A DNA stretch of 64,000 nucleotides from Nostoc sp. T09 (GTDB lineage: Bacteria; Cyanobacteriota; Cyanobacteriia; Cyanobacteriales; Nostocaceae). Location of the stretch: NCBI RefSeq assembly GCF_002154695.1, contig NZ_MTAV01000115.1, positions 24,174 to 88,173 on the forward strand, in the 5' to 3' direction. A program made the translations under genes and the position numbers. Of the stretch, positions 1-10,053 are shown piece after piece (position 1 is the first letter of the stretch; each line of letters begins with the position of its first letter). The notes under the pieces are model-generated. The model did not search any database. It had not been told where the DNA came from and saw only the letters and a program-made list of their open reading frames with translations.

Positions 1-406
1 ATTTTGCTCTAGGCATGTGAAAATCTGAGGTAACTAAGTAGACATGCTGAATATGACTTTGCTTAAAGTCGGAAACGAGGCTAGTGAAGTTGGTAACTGT
101 GTCAACAGCACGGTAATCAAGATGAAGACGGCTGTTGGGGATATCTGCATTGTGGAAGATGGTACTGGCTGTATCTGGAGGTGAGCCACTGGAAACCCAG
201 ATATCTAGGGTGGGATGTATTTGAGCAAATTGAGCAGTGAATTCTTCTCGATCTGGACCGCCACCAAGGGTAAAGATAGCTTGAGGGAAGGGAGCTTGGT
301 AGGATGCGATCGCTATTCGTAAGGGAATTATGCTCAGTAACACTAGAATAAAACTAGCTATACCCAAAAAACAAAACTTTCTGAATTGCAGATGCAACCG
401 TTGCAT
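1..406 (-). CDS. YdcF/DUF218-family membrane protein, truncated at window edge
   Basis: The reading frame starts at an ATG at 406 and is still open at position 1, so only about 135 N-terminal residues are present. Seen: a hydrophobic anchor at residues 13-30, then LGGG (47-50), SSGSP (72-76), DTVTN (102-106) and VTSDFHMPRA (125-134). These are the conserved blocks of the YdcF/SanA (DUF218) family, membrane-anchored proteins often linked to envelope or polysaccharide metabolism; the biochemical role is unsettled. It is the last gene visible in a long minus-strand glycan locus, with a 128-bp gap to the acyltransferase gene. The family call is firm; any specific function is not. Confidence 0.8.
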   Translation of the reverse strand, partial: MQRLHLQFRKFCFLGIASFILVLLSIIPLRIAIASYQAPFPQAIFTLGGGPDREEFTAQFAQIHPTLDIWVSSGSPPDTASTIFHNADIPNSRLHLDYRAVDTVTNFTSLVSDFKQSHIQHVYLVTSDFHMPRAK

Positions 407-534
407 GAGTGGAATCAATAGGTTTTATATGCTTATTTTTATATGTAGTACAAGAGTTATTAGAAAAGTGCGGTAACTGGTAATTGAGAAACTCTAGTTA
501 GTAGTGGAATATATGTAATTTCCAAATCAAGAGT

Positions 535-1638
535 TTAATTACCGAAAAGTAAAGTACGAATTATTGTATACTTTCTTAAGTGAGAAACAAATAACCAACT
601 TAAAAAGAAGCTAATTGTAGCACAGCTTGAAACTGTAATCAAAGTGATAGCACCAGGATAAATTTTATATATAATTGGTCTAATAAACTCGATTAACAGA
701 TGATGTATTAAGTATATTCCAAAAGAACATAGACCTAAATTTGTGATCCAGTATTTCTCTGATATCTTGTTTGATAATAGAATACTAAAAAGTAAATAAA
801 AATAAGTAATAACTGTTTCATTGATAAACGGAGGAAATATTAAGTAACGAAATGCCGAAGATAAATGGAGAGAAAAAGCTATACTAAAAAATATAAAAAT
901 ATATTTATTATCGAGTTTAATAATATTTTTATTAAAACCAGGATGATTCAAAATCATGGCGATAAAAATATTGGGCAAACATCTTAAAAACCATGACAAC
1001 TCTACTAAGATTAACCTAATTAGTGGATTATTATTTAAATTTGATGAAAATGTTGAGTTAATGAGGTTGCTAAAAGCAACATTAGTACCAAGATTAAAGG
1101 AATTTCCAGAATCTAAAATTATTTCATAAGTTAAAATACTTGTAATGGTTAGTAATAATAAGATATTTAAGTTGTAGAATATTTTATTAGATAAAAAATT
1201 TCTAATAATTTCAAAAGAAATAATTCCAGAAATTAAAAGTGGAATAAAATATAATTGAACTGCCGCTCCTCCTAACAAAAAAATGGCAACAGGGTCGCTA
1301 AATAAAGAAATAATTTTTGGAGTTTCACCTTGAATTAAATATTTACTAATCCTAAATGTTAGATAAATTAAAGTCCAAATTATGTAAGGTAAAACAAGAA
1401 ATTTTAATCTTGCAATAAATGAATAAGGGCTAGTGCTAGAATATATTTTTTTAACTAATAAATAAAAAGATATAGCTAAAAAGAATGGCACAGCAAATAT
1501 ATTAAAAAAAACACCTATTTTGGCAGCCCAGTAGCTCGTATCTCCATAATTACCACCTTGTGAATGTATATAAACCACAGCATAAGCTGAAATAATTTTT
1601 AATAGGTCTACGCCTACAAATCTTGGCTTATTATTCAT
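535..1638 (-). CDS. membrane acyltransferase (acyltransferase family 3)
   Basis: A 367-residue protein with about ten hydrophobic segments. The N-terminus has the acyltransferase-3 pattern of a basic residue, ten residues, then His (K14 and H25). Family members such as OafA and ExoZ transfer acetyl or other acyl groups to sugars of surface polysaccharides at the inner membrane. The gene is visibly more AT-rich than the glycosyltransferase genes downstream, as are the two other acyltransferases of the locus. It probably decorates the glycan made here; the acyl group and acceptor cannot be read from the sequence. Confidence 0.85.
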   Translation of the reverse strand: MNNKPRFVGVDLLKIISAYAVVYIHSQGGNYGDTSYWAAKIGVFFNIFAVPFFLAISFYLLVKKIYSSTSPYSFIARLKFLVLPYIIWTLIYLTFRISKYLIQGETPKIISLFSDPVAIFLLGGAAVQLYFIPLLISGIISFEIIRNFLSNKIFYNLNILLLLTITSILTYEIILDSGNSFNLGTNVAFSNLINSTFSSNLNNNPLIRLILVELSWFLRCLPNIFIAMILNHPGFNKNIIKLDNKYIFIFFSIAFSLHLSSAFRYLIFPPFINETVITYFYLLFSILLSNKISEKYWITNLGLCSFGIYLIHHLLIEFIRPIIYKIYPGAITLITVSSCATISFFLSWLFVSHLRKYTIIRTLLFGN

Positions 1639-1732
1639 TTTATCAATTTCTAATTTTTACACTAAATCACATTTTTAGAAAAAATTATGAACTAAAAATA
1701 TTATGTCTTCTGCTGAGTTGAGTATGGCAAAA

Positions 1733-2515
1733 TTAAGTTTTAAATTTCTCTGCCTCAATTAGATGAATTGCCAGCAGAATTTCAGCTAATACACGCTGAA
1801 ATGCATAATAAAAGCCACGCCATCCGTCGAGAATACCTCCTTTGAGAATAAGGCAATATATCAAGATAATGATAGGCGCAAGTATTTTTTGTTTACGGAT
1901 ACGATCGCCTAAGCTGAGTTCACTTGCAGGAGTCTCTAGTAACTTTTTGGCTTCTATTCCCATATAACGATCCTGCGCCCATAGCCAACGACTTAAAGGT
2001 TTGCGATCGTCATGATAAATGTAACCAGATAGTAATCTAGAGCTTCCTTCTACGCTGACACGATGAGCATGACCATCATTTTGATAAATTGCTTTTTTTC
2101 TTTTGTAGAGAACCTTACGCGGTGGAAGTAGAGTACCACGTAGAGGCTGACCAAAGACGCAGTACTTGAATCTAACCTGGTAACTCTCTACACCAAACTC
2201 CAATGGCAGTGTTTTAACTTCATCAATTAGCTCATCACTTAAGACATAATCAGCATCTAATGATAATATCCATTCAGTCGTAATTTTTTCTAACCCATAG
2301 TTACACTGAGCAGCGAAAGAATCAAACTTTCTTTGAAAAATTTCGACTTGAGGATAGGAGTACAAAATATCTAAAGTTTCATCTGTACTGTAGCTATCAA
2401 TGATGACAATTCTCTTAGCCCAAGTCAGACTCTGAAGAGTGCGATGAATGTTAAGAGATTCGTTGTAAGTAAGAATAAGAGGAGTAATTTCCTCTAAGAT
2501 TGCAGAGCTATTCAC
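1733..2515 (-). CDS. family 2 glycosyltransferase, WaaE-like
   Basis: A 260-residue GT-A-fold transferase. The early ILTYNES block (14-20), IIDSYSTDET (38-47) and the DAD metal/nucleotide-sugar motif at 87-89 are clear. Overall layout and length resemble WaaE/KdtX-type beta-glucosyltransferases of lipopolysaccharide core synthesis. A hydrophobic stretch near residues 213-231 suggests membrane association. Its start lies 5 bp after the stop of the methyltransferase gene, so the two are probably co-transcribed. Donor and acceptor sugars are unknown. Confidence 0.85.
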   Translation of the reverse strand: MNSSAILEEITPLILTYNESLNIHRTLQSLTWAKRIVIIDSYSTDETLDILYSYPQVEIFQRKFDSFAAQCNYGLEKITTEWILSLDADYVLSDELIDEVKTLPLEFGVESYQVRFKYCVFGQPLRGTLLPPRKVLYKRKKAIYQNDGHAHRVSVEGSSRLLSGYIYHDDRKPLSRWLWAQDRYMGIEAKKLLETPASELSLGDRIRKQKILAPIIILIYCLILKGGILDGWRGFYYAFQRVLAEILLAIHLIEAEKFKT

Positions 2516-2520
2516 TTGAA

Positions 2521-3174
2521 TTATTTGGAATAATTTGGCGCACTAGAACACAACATTGATTTCCATAAAAAAGGAAATCTACCTGCAAATTTAAAGTTAA
2601 TATCTGTGTAATTTTCTGCTTCGAGCAGATTAGTCATTGTTGCTTGAGAAAAAAACTTTATGTGCCCACAATCCCACAGAGGATTGAAGTGCTTATCTAT
2701 CTTGCCGGAAACAGCAAGTACCAGATTTTTAAAATAGCCATGATAAGGAGTAGTAAGAATTAAACTACCATTTGGTTTGAGACATTTTTTGGCATTTCTA
2801 ACTAACTCTCGTGGAGAAAACAGATGCTCAATTACTTCAGCGGCAATAACAATATCAAACTTACCGCCTAGTTCTAGATATGGGAGATTATAGATGCTAC
2901 CCAGAATAAATTGGCAGTTTGGAAAGCTGCGGCTAGCAAATTCAAATCCTGACTCAGATTCTTCAATGCCAACAACTTCATAGCCTTGCTGTGCAATTAA
3001 GTTACTTAAGCTTCCATTACCACAACCAATATCTAAGATACGGAGCTTTTCTTTATTTTGAATTCCTTCATAGGCAGTGATCATCTCCATTAGAGGCTTA
3101 ATTAGATAGGTATGATGATGATTAGGCTGACTATCTTGATATGAGTACTCATATTTCTGAGATGTAGAAATCAT
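2521..3174 (-). CDS. class I SAM-dependent methyltransferase
   Basis: A 217-residue protein with motif I ILDIGCGNG at residues 46-54, the acidic loop GIEES after it, and an EVIEH segment near residue 115, the pattern of the UbiG/UbiE-like methyltransferases. It sits between glycosyltransferase genes with 5-bp spacing on its downstream side. In such loci these enzymes usually O-methylate sugars or cap a chain. The substrate is an inference from context only. Confidence 0.85.
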   Translation of the reverse strand: MISTSQKYEYSYQDSQPNHHHTYLIKPLMEMITAYEGIQNKEKLRILDIGCGNGSLSNLIAQQGYEVVGIEESESGFEFASRSFPNCQFILGSIYNLPYLELGGKFDIVIAAEVIEHLFSPRELVRNAKKCLKPNGSLILTTPYHGYFKNLVLAVSGKIDKHFNPLWDCGHIKFFSQATMTNLLEAENYTDINFKFAGRFPFLWKSMLCSSAPNYSK

Positions 3175-3210
3175 AGGGTTGAATGTTTAGATAGTTGTGA
3201 TTTTTATTAA

Positions 3211-4392
3211 CTAAAGCGCAGGAATAACCTGTCCCTCAATGATTGCTGTATAGACACTAATCATTTTTGCAGCAATATGCTCCCAAATATATTTTTCAAA
3301 AATCAATTGACGAGCGCGATCGCCCATGATTTTTGCTTGTTCTGGATTAGTTAGGCAATGAATTAAAGAATCCGCGATCGCATCATAGTTAGTGTCAACA
3401 ACATGAGCAGCTTTAGCAGCAGCAGCTTCAGGAAAATTACACTCCGTTGTAATCACGCAGGGTAATCCCGTAGCCATACCTTCTAGCACAGATATACTAA
3501 AGCCTTCAGAATAGGAAGGAGCGACATAGATGCTAGCAGCCGCTAAAGCTGCATATTTCATAGAACCTGTAAGCATCCCAGTAAAACTGACAGCATTTAT
3601 GCAGTCTGCTTCCATAAAATAGCTTTTGACAGTAGGCAAAAATCCGATATTATCTGGACCTGCAACAATCAGGTGTGTTTCAGGAAATTGTTTATGTACC
3701 TTAGCAAAAGCAGTAGCTAACAAATCAAGTCCTTTTTTAGGATCAATGCGACCTAAAAATATAATTAATTTTTTATTTTTAGTATCAGGAAACTTCTCAT
3801 GGAAAAGTTCTGGAGAGAGGATATCCTCAAAATCTTTGCCATATATGCCATTGGGAACAATAACTAATGGAGTGGTAAGTTGGAGGTTTTTAATACGTTC
3901 AGCTTCTGTGGAAGCTAGCATTTGGATAGCGCTAGCATTCCGCAAACCAGGTTTTTCCAGAACAGCAAAATAAAATTTTTTTTTCCAAGACTTGTAAGCC
4001 AAAGCCCAAGGTTCTAGCATTCCATGAGGGGTGACAATATATGGAATTCTATAAAGTTGACAAGCCCAGTAGGTAGGTAAAGCAGGATAGGAAAATATAG
4101 CATTAGTATGCACTAAGTTATAATCAGACACATGCTGAAATAACCATCTAGTCAATGACCAAGTAAACTTGTAATCTAGTAAATCCCAGTAAGGAAAGTA
4201 TTGGACACGATAATACTTTTCTGTAATCCATATATGTAAAGGAACATCTAGAGTTTTGGAACCATTAGCATTGGTGGTTACAATGTCAATACTAACTCCT
4301 AGGCTAGCAATTGCCTCAGCCAACTCAACAATACATTTTGATGGACCTCCGTATACGTTTCCTATAGCAGGAGCAACAATTAAAATTTTCAT
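3211..4392 (-). CDS. family 4 glycosyltransferase (GT-B)
   Basis: A 393-residue retaining GT-B enzyme. Seen: an N-terminal nucleotide-fold start with GGPSK (15-19), TPHGMLEPW in the middle (121-129), LGRIDPKKG (213-221) opening the donor-binding domain, and the E-x7-E motif E296/E304 inside EGFSISVLE. These define CAZy GT4. It probably adds one sugar of the repeat unit at the cytoplasmic membrane face. It is 36 bp upstream of the methyltransferase gene in the same direction. Confidence 0.9.
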   Translation of the reverse strand: MKILIVAPAIGNVYGGPSKCIVELAEAIASLGVSIDIVTTNANGSKTLDVPLHIWITEKYYRVQYFPYWDLLDYKFTWSLTRWLFQHVSDYNLVHTNAIFSYPALPTYWACQLYRIPYIVTPHGMLEPWALAYKSWKKKFYFAVLEKPGLRNASAIQMLASTEAERIKNLQLTTPLVIVPNGIYGKDFEDILSPELFHEKFPDTKNKKLIIFLGRIDPKKGLDLLATAFAKVHKQFPETHLIVAGPDNIGFLPTVKSYFMEADCINAVSFTGMLTGSMKYAALAAASIYVAPSYSEGFSISVLEGMATGLPCVITTECNFPEAAAAKAAHVVDTNYDAIADSLIHCLTNPEQAKIMGDRARQLIFEKYIWEHIAAKMISVYTAIIEGQVIPAL

Positions 4393-4573
4393 ACTTACTT
4401 ATAAGTTCAAAATTAGATTTCTGAAATAAAAACATAATTTTTACCGTGAAATTGATTGTGGGCTACTAGCCTAAATCTCAACTAGTAAAATTAGTAATAA
4501 TATGCAGATAGATTCTACACAATTATTGGAAATAAGCTTAGCATATACCCAATTTAAGTCCACTTTTTATGGA

Positions 4574-5704
4574 CTATTTACAGGCGATTGCATATTCAAT
4601 TGCCTGTATTAAACCTTGAGCAAAGTAGTCAGGTGAAAATTTTTGAATATGTTCTTGAGCTGCTTGGCCCATTGCTTTCAAGTCAATCTCTCTAGAACTG
4701 ATTTTTAGCATCAACTCAGTTAGCTGTTGAGAATTATCAGGGTCAAAGCCAAAACCATTGACACCCTCAAGTATTAAATCTTCAAAACAGCCACAGCGAT
4801 TGGAAACAAGTACTGGTAGACTTGCCGCCATTGCTTCATTAACTACTAATCCCCACTGCTCATGAGTACTACTATGAACAAAACAATTGGCGTGAGCAAA
4901 GTAAGGCAATAGTTCATCTTGTTGAAGGAAACCAGGAAGATGAACGGTATCTTCTAAATTTAGTTCTGCAATTTGTTGTTCAATTTGTGGGCGCAATTGA
5001 CCATTACCACATAGAACTAAATTCCAAGCAACATTACCTTTAATCTTGTAATACTCTGCATATGATGAGAGAAGTAAAGCAAGGTTCTTTTTAGGTATAA
5101 ATCGATTAATTGACAAGAAATAGGGTTTTTCTAGCAGATTGGGCAAATGCTTAATCTTATCAGTATGAAATGTGTCATTACCTACTACGTCATAGCCTAA
5201 GAAGATTGCTTCATTAAGTAACCCTAACTTTAACAAATACCGCTTTTGGGGTTGACCTCCTACTAAAGCAGACTTATATTTTCTTACAAACCAACTTTTC
5301 AATATTTCTCGCCACCAAGAACGATGGCAATCATTTTCAGTGGTTTCGGATAAAAGAATAGCTGGTTTACTATGCCACATACTCCACAATAATACCGCCA
5401 GCATTCCGAAGTGAAAATAGCCTGCGATCGCAAAAACATTAATTTTAAGTTCAACCAATACAGAATAGAGCCTTGAGATAAAATGATGTATTTTTACGTC
5501 TTCTAATGGACATTCTTCAATAATAGTAATCAATTTAAAAGGTAGTTCTTGAATATTAGTTTTCCAAGTATAAGCATTCTCATGCCTTGCTAACTCTATA
5601 CCTATAACCTCCCATCCTATTTTGCTACATTGCTTATGCAAAGCACTGACACGAGAAATGTGATATGGTCCATAATTAGTAAAAATAACAGCAATTTTAA
5701 CCAC
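4574..5704 (-). CDS. family 4 glycosyltransferase (GT-B)
   Basis: A 376-residue GT4-like protein. The start MVKIAVIFTNYGPYH is a typical first Rossmann strand. FLSINRFIPKKN (196-207) marks the donor domain and the E-x7-E motif is E282/E290 in EQWGLVVNE. VLVSNRCG follows as in the family. It has the same orientation as its neighbours, with 181 bp to the preceding GT4 gene. Donor and acceptor are unknown. Confidence 0.88.
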   Translation of the reverse strand: MVKIAVIFTNYGPYHISRVSALHKQCSKIGWEVIGIELARHENAYTWKTNIQELPFKLITIIEECPLEDVKIHHFISRLYSVLVELKINVFAIAGYFHFGMLAVLLWSMWHSKPAILLSETTENDCHRSWWREILKSWFVRKYKSALVGGQPQKRYLLKLGLLNEAIFLGYDVVGNDTFHTDKIKHLPNLLEKPYFLSINRFIPKKNLALLLSSYAEYYKIKGNVAWNLVLCGNGQLRPQIEQQIAELNLEDTVHLPGFLQQDELLPYFAHANCFVHSSTHEQWGLVVNEAMAASLPVLVSNRCGCFEDLILEGVNGFGFDPDNSQQLTELMLKISSREIDLKAMGQAAQEHIQKFSPDYFAQGLIQAIEYAIACK

Positions 5705-5882
5705 TAGCTTTTTTCCAATTATCCAATATTTATTTTGTGCAACCTTGGCAATACTTCCCCCAAAAAACTCAGATTATATTTTTTCCATCTTCTATTGTTA
5801 CGATGCTATACATAGTATGCTTCTCCTTATAAGTAATCTCAATAGAGTAGCTATTAGAGCCTCGGAATAATCATTATTAAAA

Positions 5883-7265
5883 TTAATTAAATTTAGAAAT
5901 AGGCTGATATAAAGAATTAAGTTTCCGTAATCTTTTGCGCTCAATTCCTTCAATATATAGAATTAAGATATAACCAAAAATCATTGGCCATAAAACTAAT
6001 ATGGTAAAATCTCGCCCTAGGTTCGGTGTAATTCCCAATCCTACAAGAAATAAAGCAAACCTTAAAATAGAATAACGTTGGCTCCAGAAGCGAGCTATGA
6101 TACCAGACCATATTGCCATAAGAAATGCAGGAGCAACAGGCCCAAAGATAAACCCAAAATTCATTACTCCTCCACCAATTAACCCACGAGAAACTGTGGC
6201 TGTAATTCCAAGTCCTTCCTTACCTGGAGCTCTAAGTTGCGCATAGTCAAGGCCAATAAAAGGTTTGTCTGGCCAAAGGAAACGCGGAACCCAATTTAGT
6301 GCTTCAACTAGGTAATCATAACCATAATGAAGTGAGAGTGAACCTTGCTGCAAGAAACTATTGATATAAAAAAGTTCCTGAGCCATATTTAGCCCTTCAT
6401 GTTTAGTTTCTGGAACTACCACCTCACCTGTTTGCCAAATTTGAGAAAGGTAATTTTCAAAGCCAACATTACGGAACGCAATTATCACTGTGAGTATATA
6501 ATTAATACTTATAAAACCCAATAAACTTAGGAATAGCTTAAGCCACCACTTTTGTTTTGAAACGATTAAATATGATAAAAAAGTTGGTACTACCATAGCC
6601 AAGAAACTATTTCGTGTCCCTGAAAATATGAACATTGGCCAAGAAATAATAATTAGGCTGAGATTTATGACTTTAACAACCCATTGTTTTTGAAATAACA
6701 GTAAAACCCCAAAAAATGAACATATCAATGTGTAGGAGTAACTCAGAGATGACATGATAAAGTCAATCGACGAACTACCCACTGCTGCTCGTGTGAAAAG
6801 GAACGTACTATGTGAACGTCCCCTAAGAGGTAATAGTGCGTCTATCACATTCCAGTTAACTTGGCTTAATCCTAAAAGTAAAATTAATAACCAGATTGAT
6901 GCCAAGATAGATAGCAAATGCTCGGGGCGCATTGTAATTAAGCTGAACTGGGGCAAGGTATTGAACGTCTTTGGCGTCAATTGTTTTGTAAAGTAAGGAA
7001 CTAACAAGCGAAAAGCAATCAGAAAAATAATAATTTCAGAGAACCCAAGTTCTACAATATCAGTCGAAAAAGAGAGATAGTTGTCTGGCGTGTAAATGAT
7101 TTCAACAAAATACCAGAGGCCTACTGTGCCGTAAACAAGCATTGCAGGAATAGCCCAGTTTTTCCTCCAGTTTAAGCATGTTTCTATAATGAGGCTTACT
7201 AGCAAAAGCACTGCCAAAATATAGACATCAGGTATCTCTTGAGTAATAAAATTTTCGTGATTCAT
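5883..7265 (-). CDS. Wzy-like O-antigen/oligosaccharide repeat-unit polymerase
   Basis: A 460-residue integral membrane protein with roughly eleven hydrophobic segments. The large loop around residues 285-345 carries NWVPRFLWPDKP, a sequence typical of the cyanobacterial oligosaccharide repeat-unit polymerase group, and GGGVMNFGFIFGP follows. Wzy proteins polymerise lipid-linked repeat units on the periplasmic side. Primary sequences in this group are very divergent, so the call rests on topology, the loop motif and location among glycosyltransferase genes. A Wzx flippase was not found in the window. Confidence 0.7.
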   Translation of the reverse strand: MNHENFITQEIPDVYILAVLLLVSLIIETCLNWRKNWAIPAMLVYGTVGLWYFVEIIYTPDNYLSFSTDIVELGFSEIIIFLIAFRLLVPYFTKQLTPKTFNTLPQFSLITMRPEHLLSILASIWLLILLLGLSQVNWNVIDALLPLRGRSHSTFLFTRAAVGSSSIDFIMSSLSYSYTLICSFFGVLLLFQKQWVVKVINLSLIIISWPMFIFSGTRNSFLAMVVPTFLSYLIVSKQKWWLKLFLSLLGFISINYILTVIIAFRNVGFENYLSQIWQTGEVVVPETKHEGLNMAQELFYINSFLQQGSLSLHYGYDYLVEALNWVPRFLWPDKPFIGLDYAQLRAPGKEGLGITATVSRGLIGGGVMNFGFIFGPVAPAFLMAIWSGIIARFWSQRYSILRFALFLVGLGITPNLGRDFTILVLWPMIFGYILILYIEGIERKRLRKLNSLYQPISKFN

Positions 7266-7386
7266 ATAATTTAAATTGGTTGCTAAGTCTGAGTTTACTG
7301 AAAAACAGTCAATATTTTATGTTTAATTAGATTTTTGATTACGTAATAATTGTCTAAGTTTGGCTTCTAAATATAACGGAAATAAT

Positions 7387-8532
7387 CTAAGATTTAACAA
7401 TAAACTTGTGGATAAATTTCTTAATCATCAAAGTATTTTTTTCTGTTATAAGTGCGAAGAAAAATGCAAAGCTATATGTAACAGTCAGTAACAGAAATAA
7501 AGTTAAGAATGTTGATAGTTCAGGCTGCATTTGAAGATTGATAATTTCAAAATTGGATAATACAGCAATTGCAAATATAGATAGAGGCAGATGGGTTAAA
7601 TATAAAGAAAAAGAAAATGATGCTATTTCCTTATTAATTGTTTGCATATTTATAAACAATTTGTGAGATTCATTAATAGATTTAATTGTTACTGAAAATA
7701 AAATTCCTAAAATGAAATCTTGTTGAAATGGAGTAAAAAAATTAATTGCTTGAATTCTTAAAAAGATTAGATATAAAATCATTAAAGTAATAGCAGCATA
7801 AAAATTGAGAGTTTTTCTAGTTTTAAAAAGCCATACTGCTGCTCCTGTCATCCAGACAGAAAAGAAAATTAGCATATTTCCATGTATATTGGAGTTGTAC
7901 ATCATAACAGATAAAGCAGCAACGCCAATCAAACATAGCACTTTCTTATAAATTGATTTATAGTTAAACGTTAAAATAATTAAAGGAAAGTAAAAATAGT
8001 ACCACCACTCATTTGCTAGGCTCCATAGAGGTCCATTACTACCTAAAGATGGACTTGTTATGGTTTGAAGCATAACAAGATTAGATAAAAAAACATCGAT
8101 TCCTAGCCTTTCCGAAATATTAAATCCGACTGTTGCCAGGTTAATCTGGTTAGTGTACAAACCGCTGCCATTAAAATAAGAGCAACCCAGTAAGTCAAAT
8201 ATTAATCCTGTTATAAGACTCAAGGGAAAAACTATATAAATTCTCGAGAAGCGATCGATAAAATATCTAAGTAAAGAGAATTTATTAGCTTTCAGATGAC
8301 TAAAAATACTACCCGCTATCAAGAAACCGCTCAATACAAAGAATATAATAACTGCTTGATGTCCAAAACCAGTCAAAAAGTAAAAAGCCCGAATAGCAAT
8401 ATTTTTATTTTCAATAATCTCATAATCAGCAAATAGCAAATTTCTTAAATGACTAATGACTACTACAAATGCTGCAACCCATCTGGAAAAATCTAGAAAG
8501 CTGGACAGTGCTAAAGAGATATTCATTAACAA
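7387..8532 (-). CDS. membrane acyltransferase (acyltransferase family 3)
   Basis: A 381-residue multi-pass protein. R17 and H28 form the family's basic-x10-His signature in SRWVAAFVVVISH, FFVLSGFLIAG follows near residue 64, and LWSLANEWWYYF near residue 168 is another conserved block. Likely an O-acetyl or other O-acyl transferase acting on the glycan. The gene is strongly AT-rich compared with the adjacent GT4 gene. Second of three such acyltransferases in the locus. Confidence 0.88.
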   Translation of the reverse strand: MLMNISLALSSFLDFSRWVAAFVVVISHLRNLLFADYEIIENKNIAIRAFYFLTGFGHQAVIIFFVLSGFLIAGSIFSHLKANKFSLLRYFIDRFSRIYIVFPLSLITGLIFDLLGCSYFNGSGLYTNQINLATVGFNISERLGIDVFLSNLVMLQTITSPSLGSNGPLWSLANEWWYYFYFPLIILTFNYKSIYKKVLCLIGVAALSVMMYNSNIHGNMLIFFSVWMTGAAVWLFKTRKTLNFYAAITLMILYLIFLRIQAINFFTPFQQDFILGILFSVTIKSINESHKLFINMQTINKEIASFSFSLYLTHLPLSIFAIAVLSNFEIINLQMQPELSTFLTLFLLLTVTYSFAFFFALITEKNTLMIKKFIHKFIVKS

Positions 8533-8573
8533 TTAAAGTTCCAAGAATTTGCTATTTATCTTATTTCGTTGTC

Positions 8574-9803
8574 CTAACCCAAAAATATGCTTTGCAATTG
8601 GTTAGCAAGCTGGGGTAGATTGAAACAGTTACCAGTAATTGAGTTTTGGGAAAACAGTCGCAATTGATCTGGATGCTCAAGGCAAAATTGTAGGGACTGA
8701 GCGATCGCTTCACCACTGACCTCAGACAGCACCAATCCATTGCAGCCATCCATCGCGACCTCACCGCAGCAGCGAGAAGCAATAATGGGCAATTGCCAAG
8801 CTTGAGCTTCGAGTTGAGTCAGTCCAAAGCCGTCAGACAAGCTTGGGAATAGGAAGACATCGGTATTTTGATAGTAGTTAGCTGTTTGGCTGCGGGAAAT
8901 TTGACCGATCCAGCGAATTTGAGGATGAGTTTGTAACTTTGGGGAAATGTTAATCTGCTGAGAACCGACTACCCAAAACTCTATTGGATATCCTTCTAAG
9001 TCTTCAACAGCCTTTAACACAGCAGCCATTCCTTTCCGTAAAATTACTTGACCCAAAAATAAAACTCTCAGCGGTCGTTCTTGAGAGAAAGATGTGGGAT
9101 AAGTTCTAACCCAGTGTTTGGCTGCATCCGGCGGAGTGTAAATCAGGGGGACAATCTCAATCTTATGGGCAGAAATTCCTGCATCCTGAAGTAACTGACG
9201 TGACCAATCAGAGTTAACCAAAATGCGATCGGCTAATGAGCACTCTTGTTGCCAGTTATTCCAGTATTTAGATGGTGCTTGTTGCCATGTAGACTGATAA
9301 TTTGGATATTTAACATGTTCTTCTAAAACTAACTTTTCCTCCAGGGGGCCTGGATCAATTTGTCCTAGAACTGTGTGCCAACCTTTTGTTTTGGCGTAAC
9401 GAAATAGTTCTAAAGCAGCATAACTATAGGCAAAGAGAGTAGGAGGAAATCTAAATTGATGGCTGATTCGATCTAAAAATTGCAGTGATTGTTGTTGAAA
9501 CCAATCATTACGTGCGATTATGAGTTCCCACCCCGTTTTTTTTTGCAAACGTTGCGCTAGTTCAAATCTAATCAAAGAGCTAGAGAAGGCGTGAACAGAT
9601 GCTTGGGCTAAATCTGCATGGTATCTTTCCCGTAACTTAGCTAAGCGATGTTTAGGTAAAAGATTTAGTGAAGATTGGGGCAAAACCCAGGCATCTGTTA
9701 TTAGGTGGGCAAGTTTTCTTTGCTGATGTAAGGCTCTTGGAATAGCATAATGCTCACGTGCTCCAATTTGACAGGCTATCCAATTAGAAGATGCAGTAAG
9801 CAT
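8574..9803 (-). CDS. family 4 glycosyltransferase (GT-B)
   Basis: A 409-residue GT-B protein. The donor domain begins near residue 244 (PLRVLFLGQVILRKG) and the E-x7-E position reads SDGFGLTQLE, giving D324/E332: the first Glu is replaced by Asp, which occurs in some GT4 members. The N-terminal part has ARNDWFQQQS and LGQIDPGP blocks seen in a cyanobacterial glycosyltransferase subgroup. It is 41 bp upstream of the acyltransferase gene. Confidence 0.85.
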   Translation of the reverse strand: MLTASSNWIACQIGAREHYAIPRALHQQRKLAHLITDAWVLPQSSLNLLPKHRLAKLRERYHADLAQASVHAFSSSLIRFELAQRLQKKTGWELIIARNDWFQQQSLQFLDRISHQFRFPPTLFAYSYAALELFRYAKTKGWHTVLGQIDPGPLEEKLVLEEHVKYPNYQSTWQQAPSKYWNNWQQECSLADRILVNSDWSRQLLQDAGISAHKIEIVPLIYTPPDAAKHWVRTYPTSFSQERPLRVLFLGQVILRKGMAAVLKAVEDLEGYPIEFWVVGSQQINISPKLQTHPQIRWIGQISRSQTANYYQNTDVFLFPSLSDGFGLTQLEAQAWQLPIIASRCCGEVAMDGCNGLVLSEVSGEAIAQSLQFCLEHPDQLRLFSQNSITGNCFNLPQLANQLQSIFLG

Positions 9804-10053
9804 TTAAGTGTAAATGAATAATGAATATGATAAGTGGCTCAATTATCAAAATATATAAAAAATACCCTTGTAGAAGTATAAAACTCTTTACCTCTACAAA
9901 GGCATTCACTAATTTATTTATAGTTAAGCAAGTAAAAAACTCTTTCTTCTCATGTGCTTTGAGTGAATATCAACTTTTACTTTTCAGAACTTTATTAATA
10001 AATAAAATTCAGTGCGTAACTTAGCAGCTTACCCAGTGGATCAACAAGGATTA

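Noticed and set aside
3626..3973. 115-residue plus-strand frame inside the minus-strand glycosyltransferase gene at 3211-4392
   Set aside because: Antisense shadow of a well-supported GT4 gene; composition has no protein-like motifs.
9821..10024. 67-residue plus-strand frame next to the RTX gene
   Set aside because: AT-rich, no ribosome site and no protein-like pattern.
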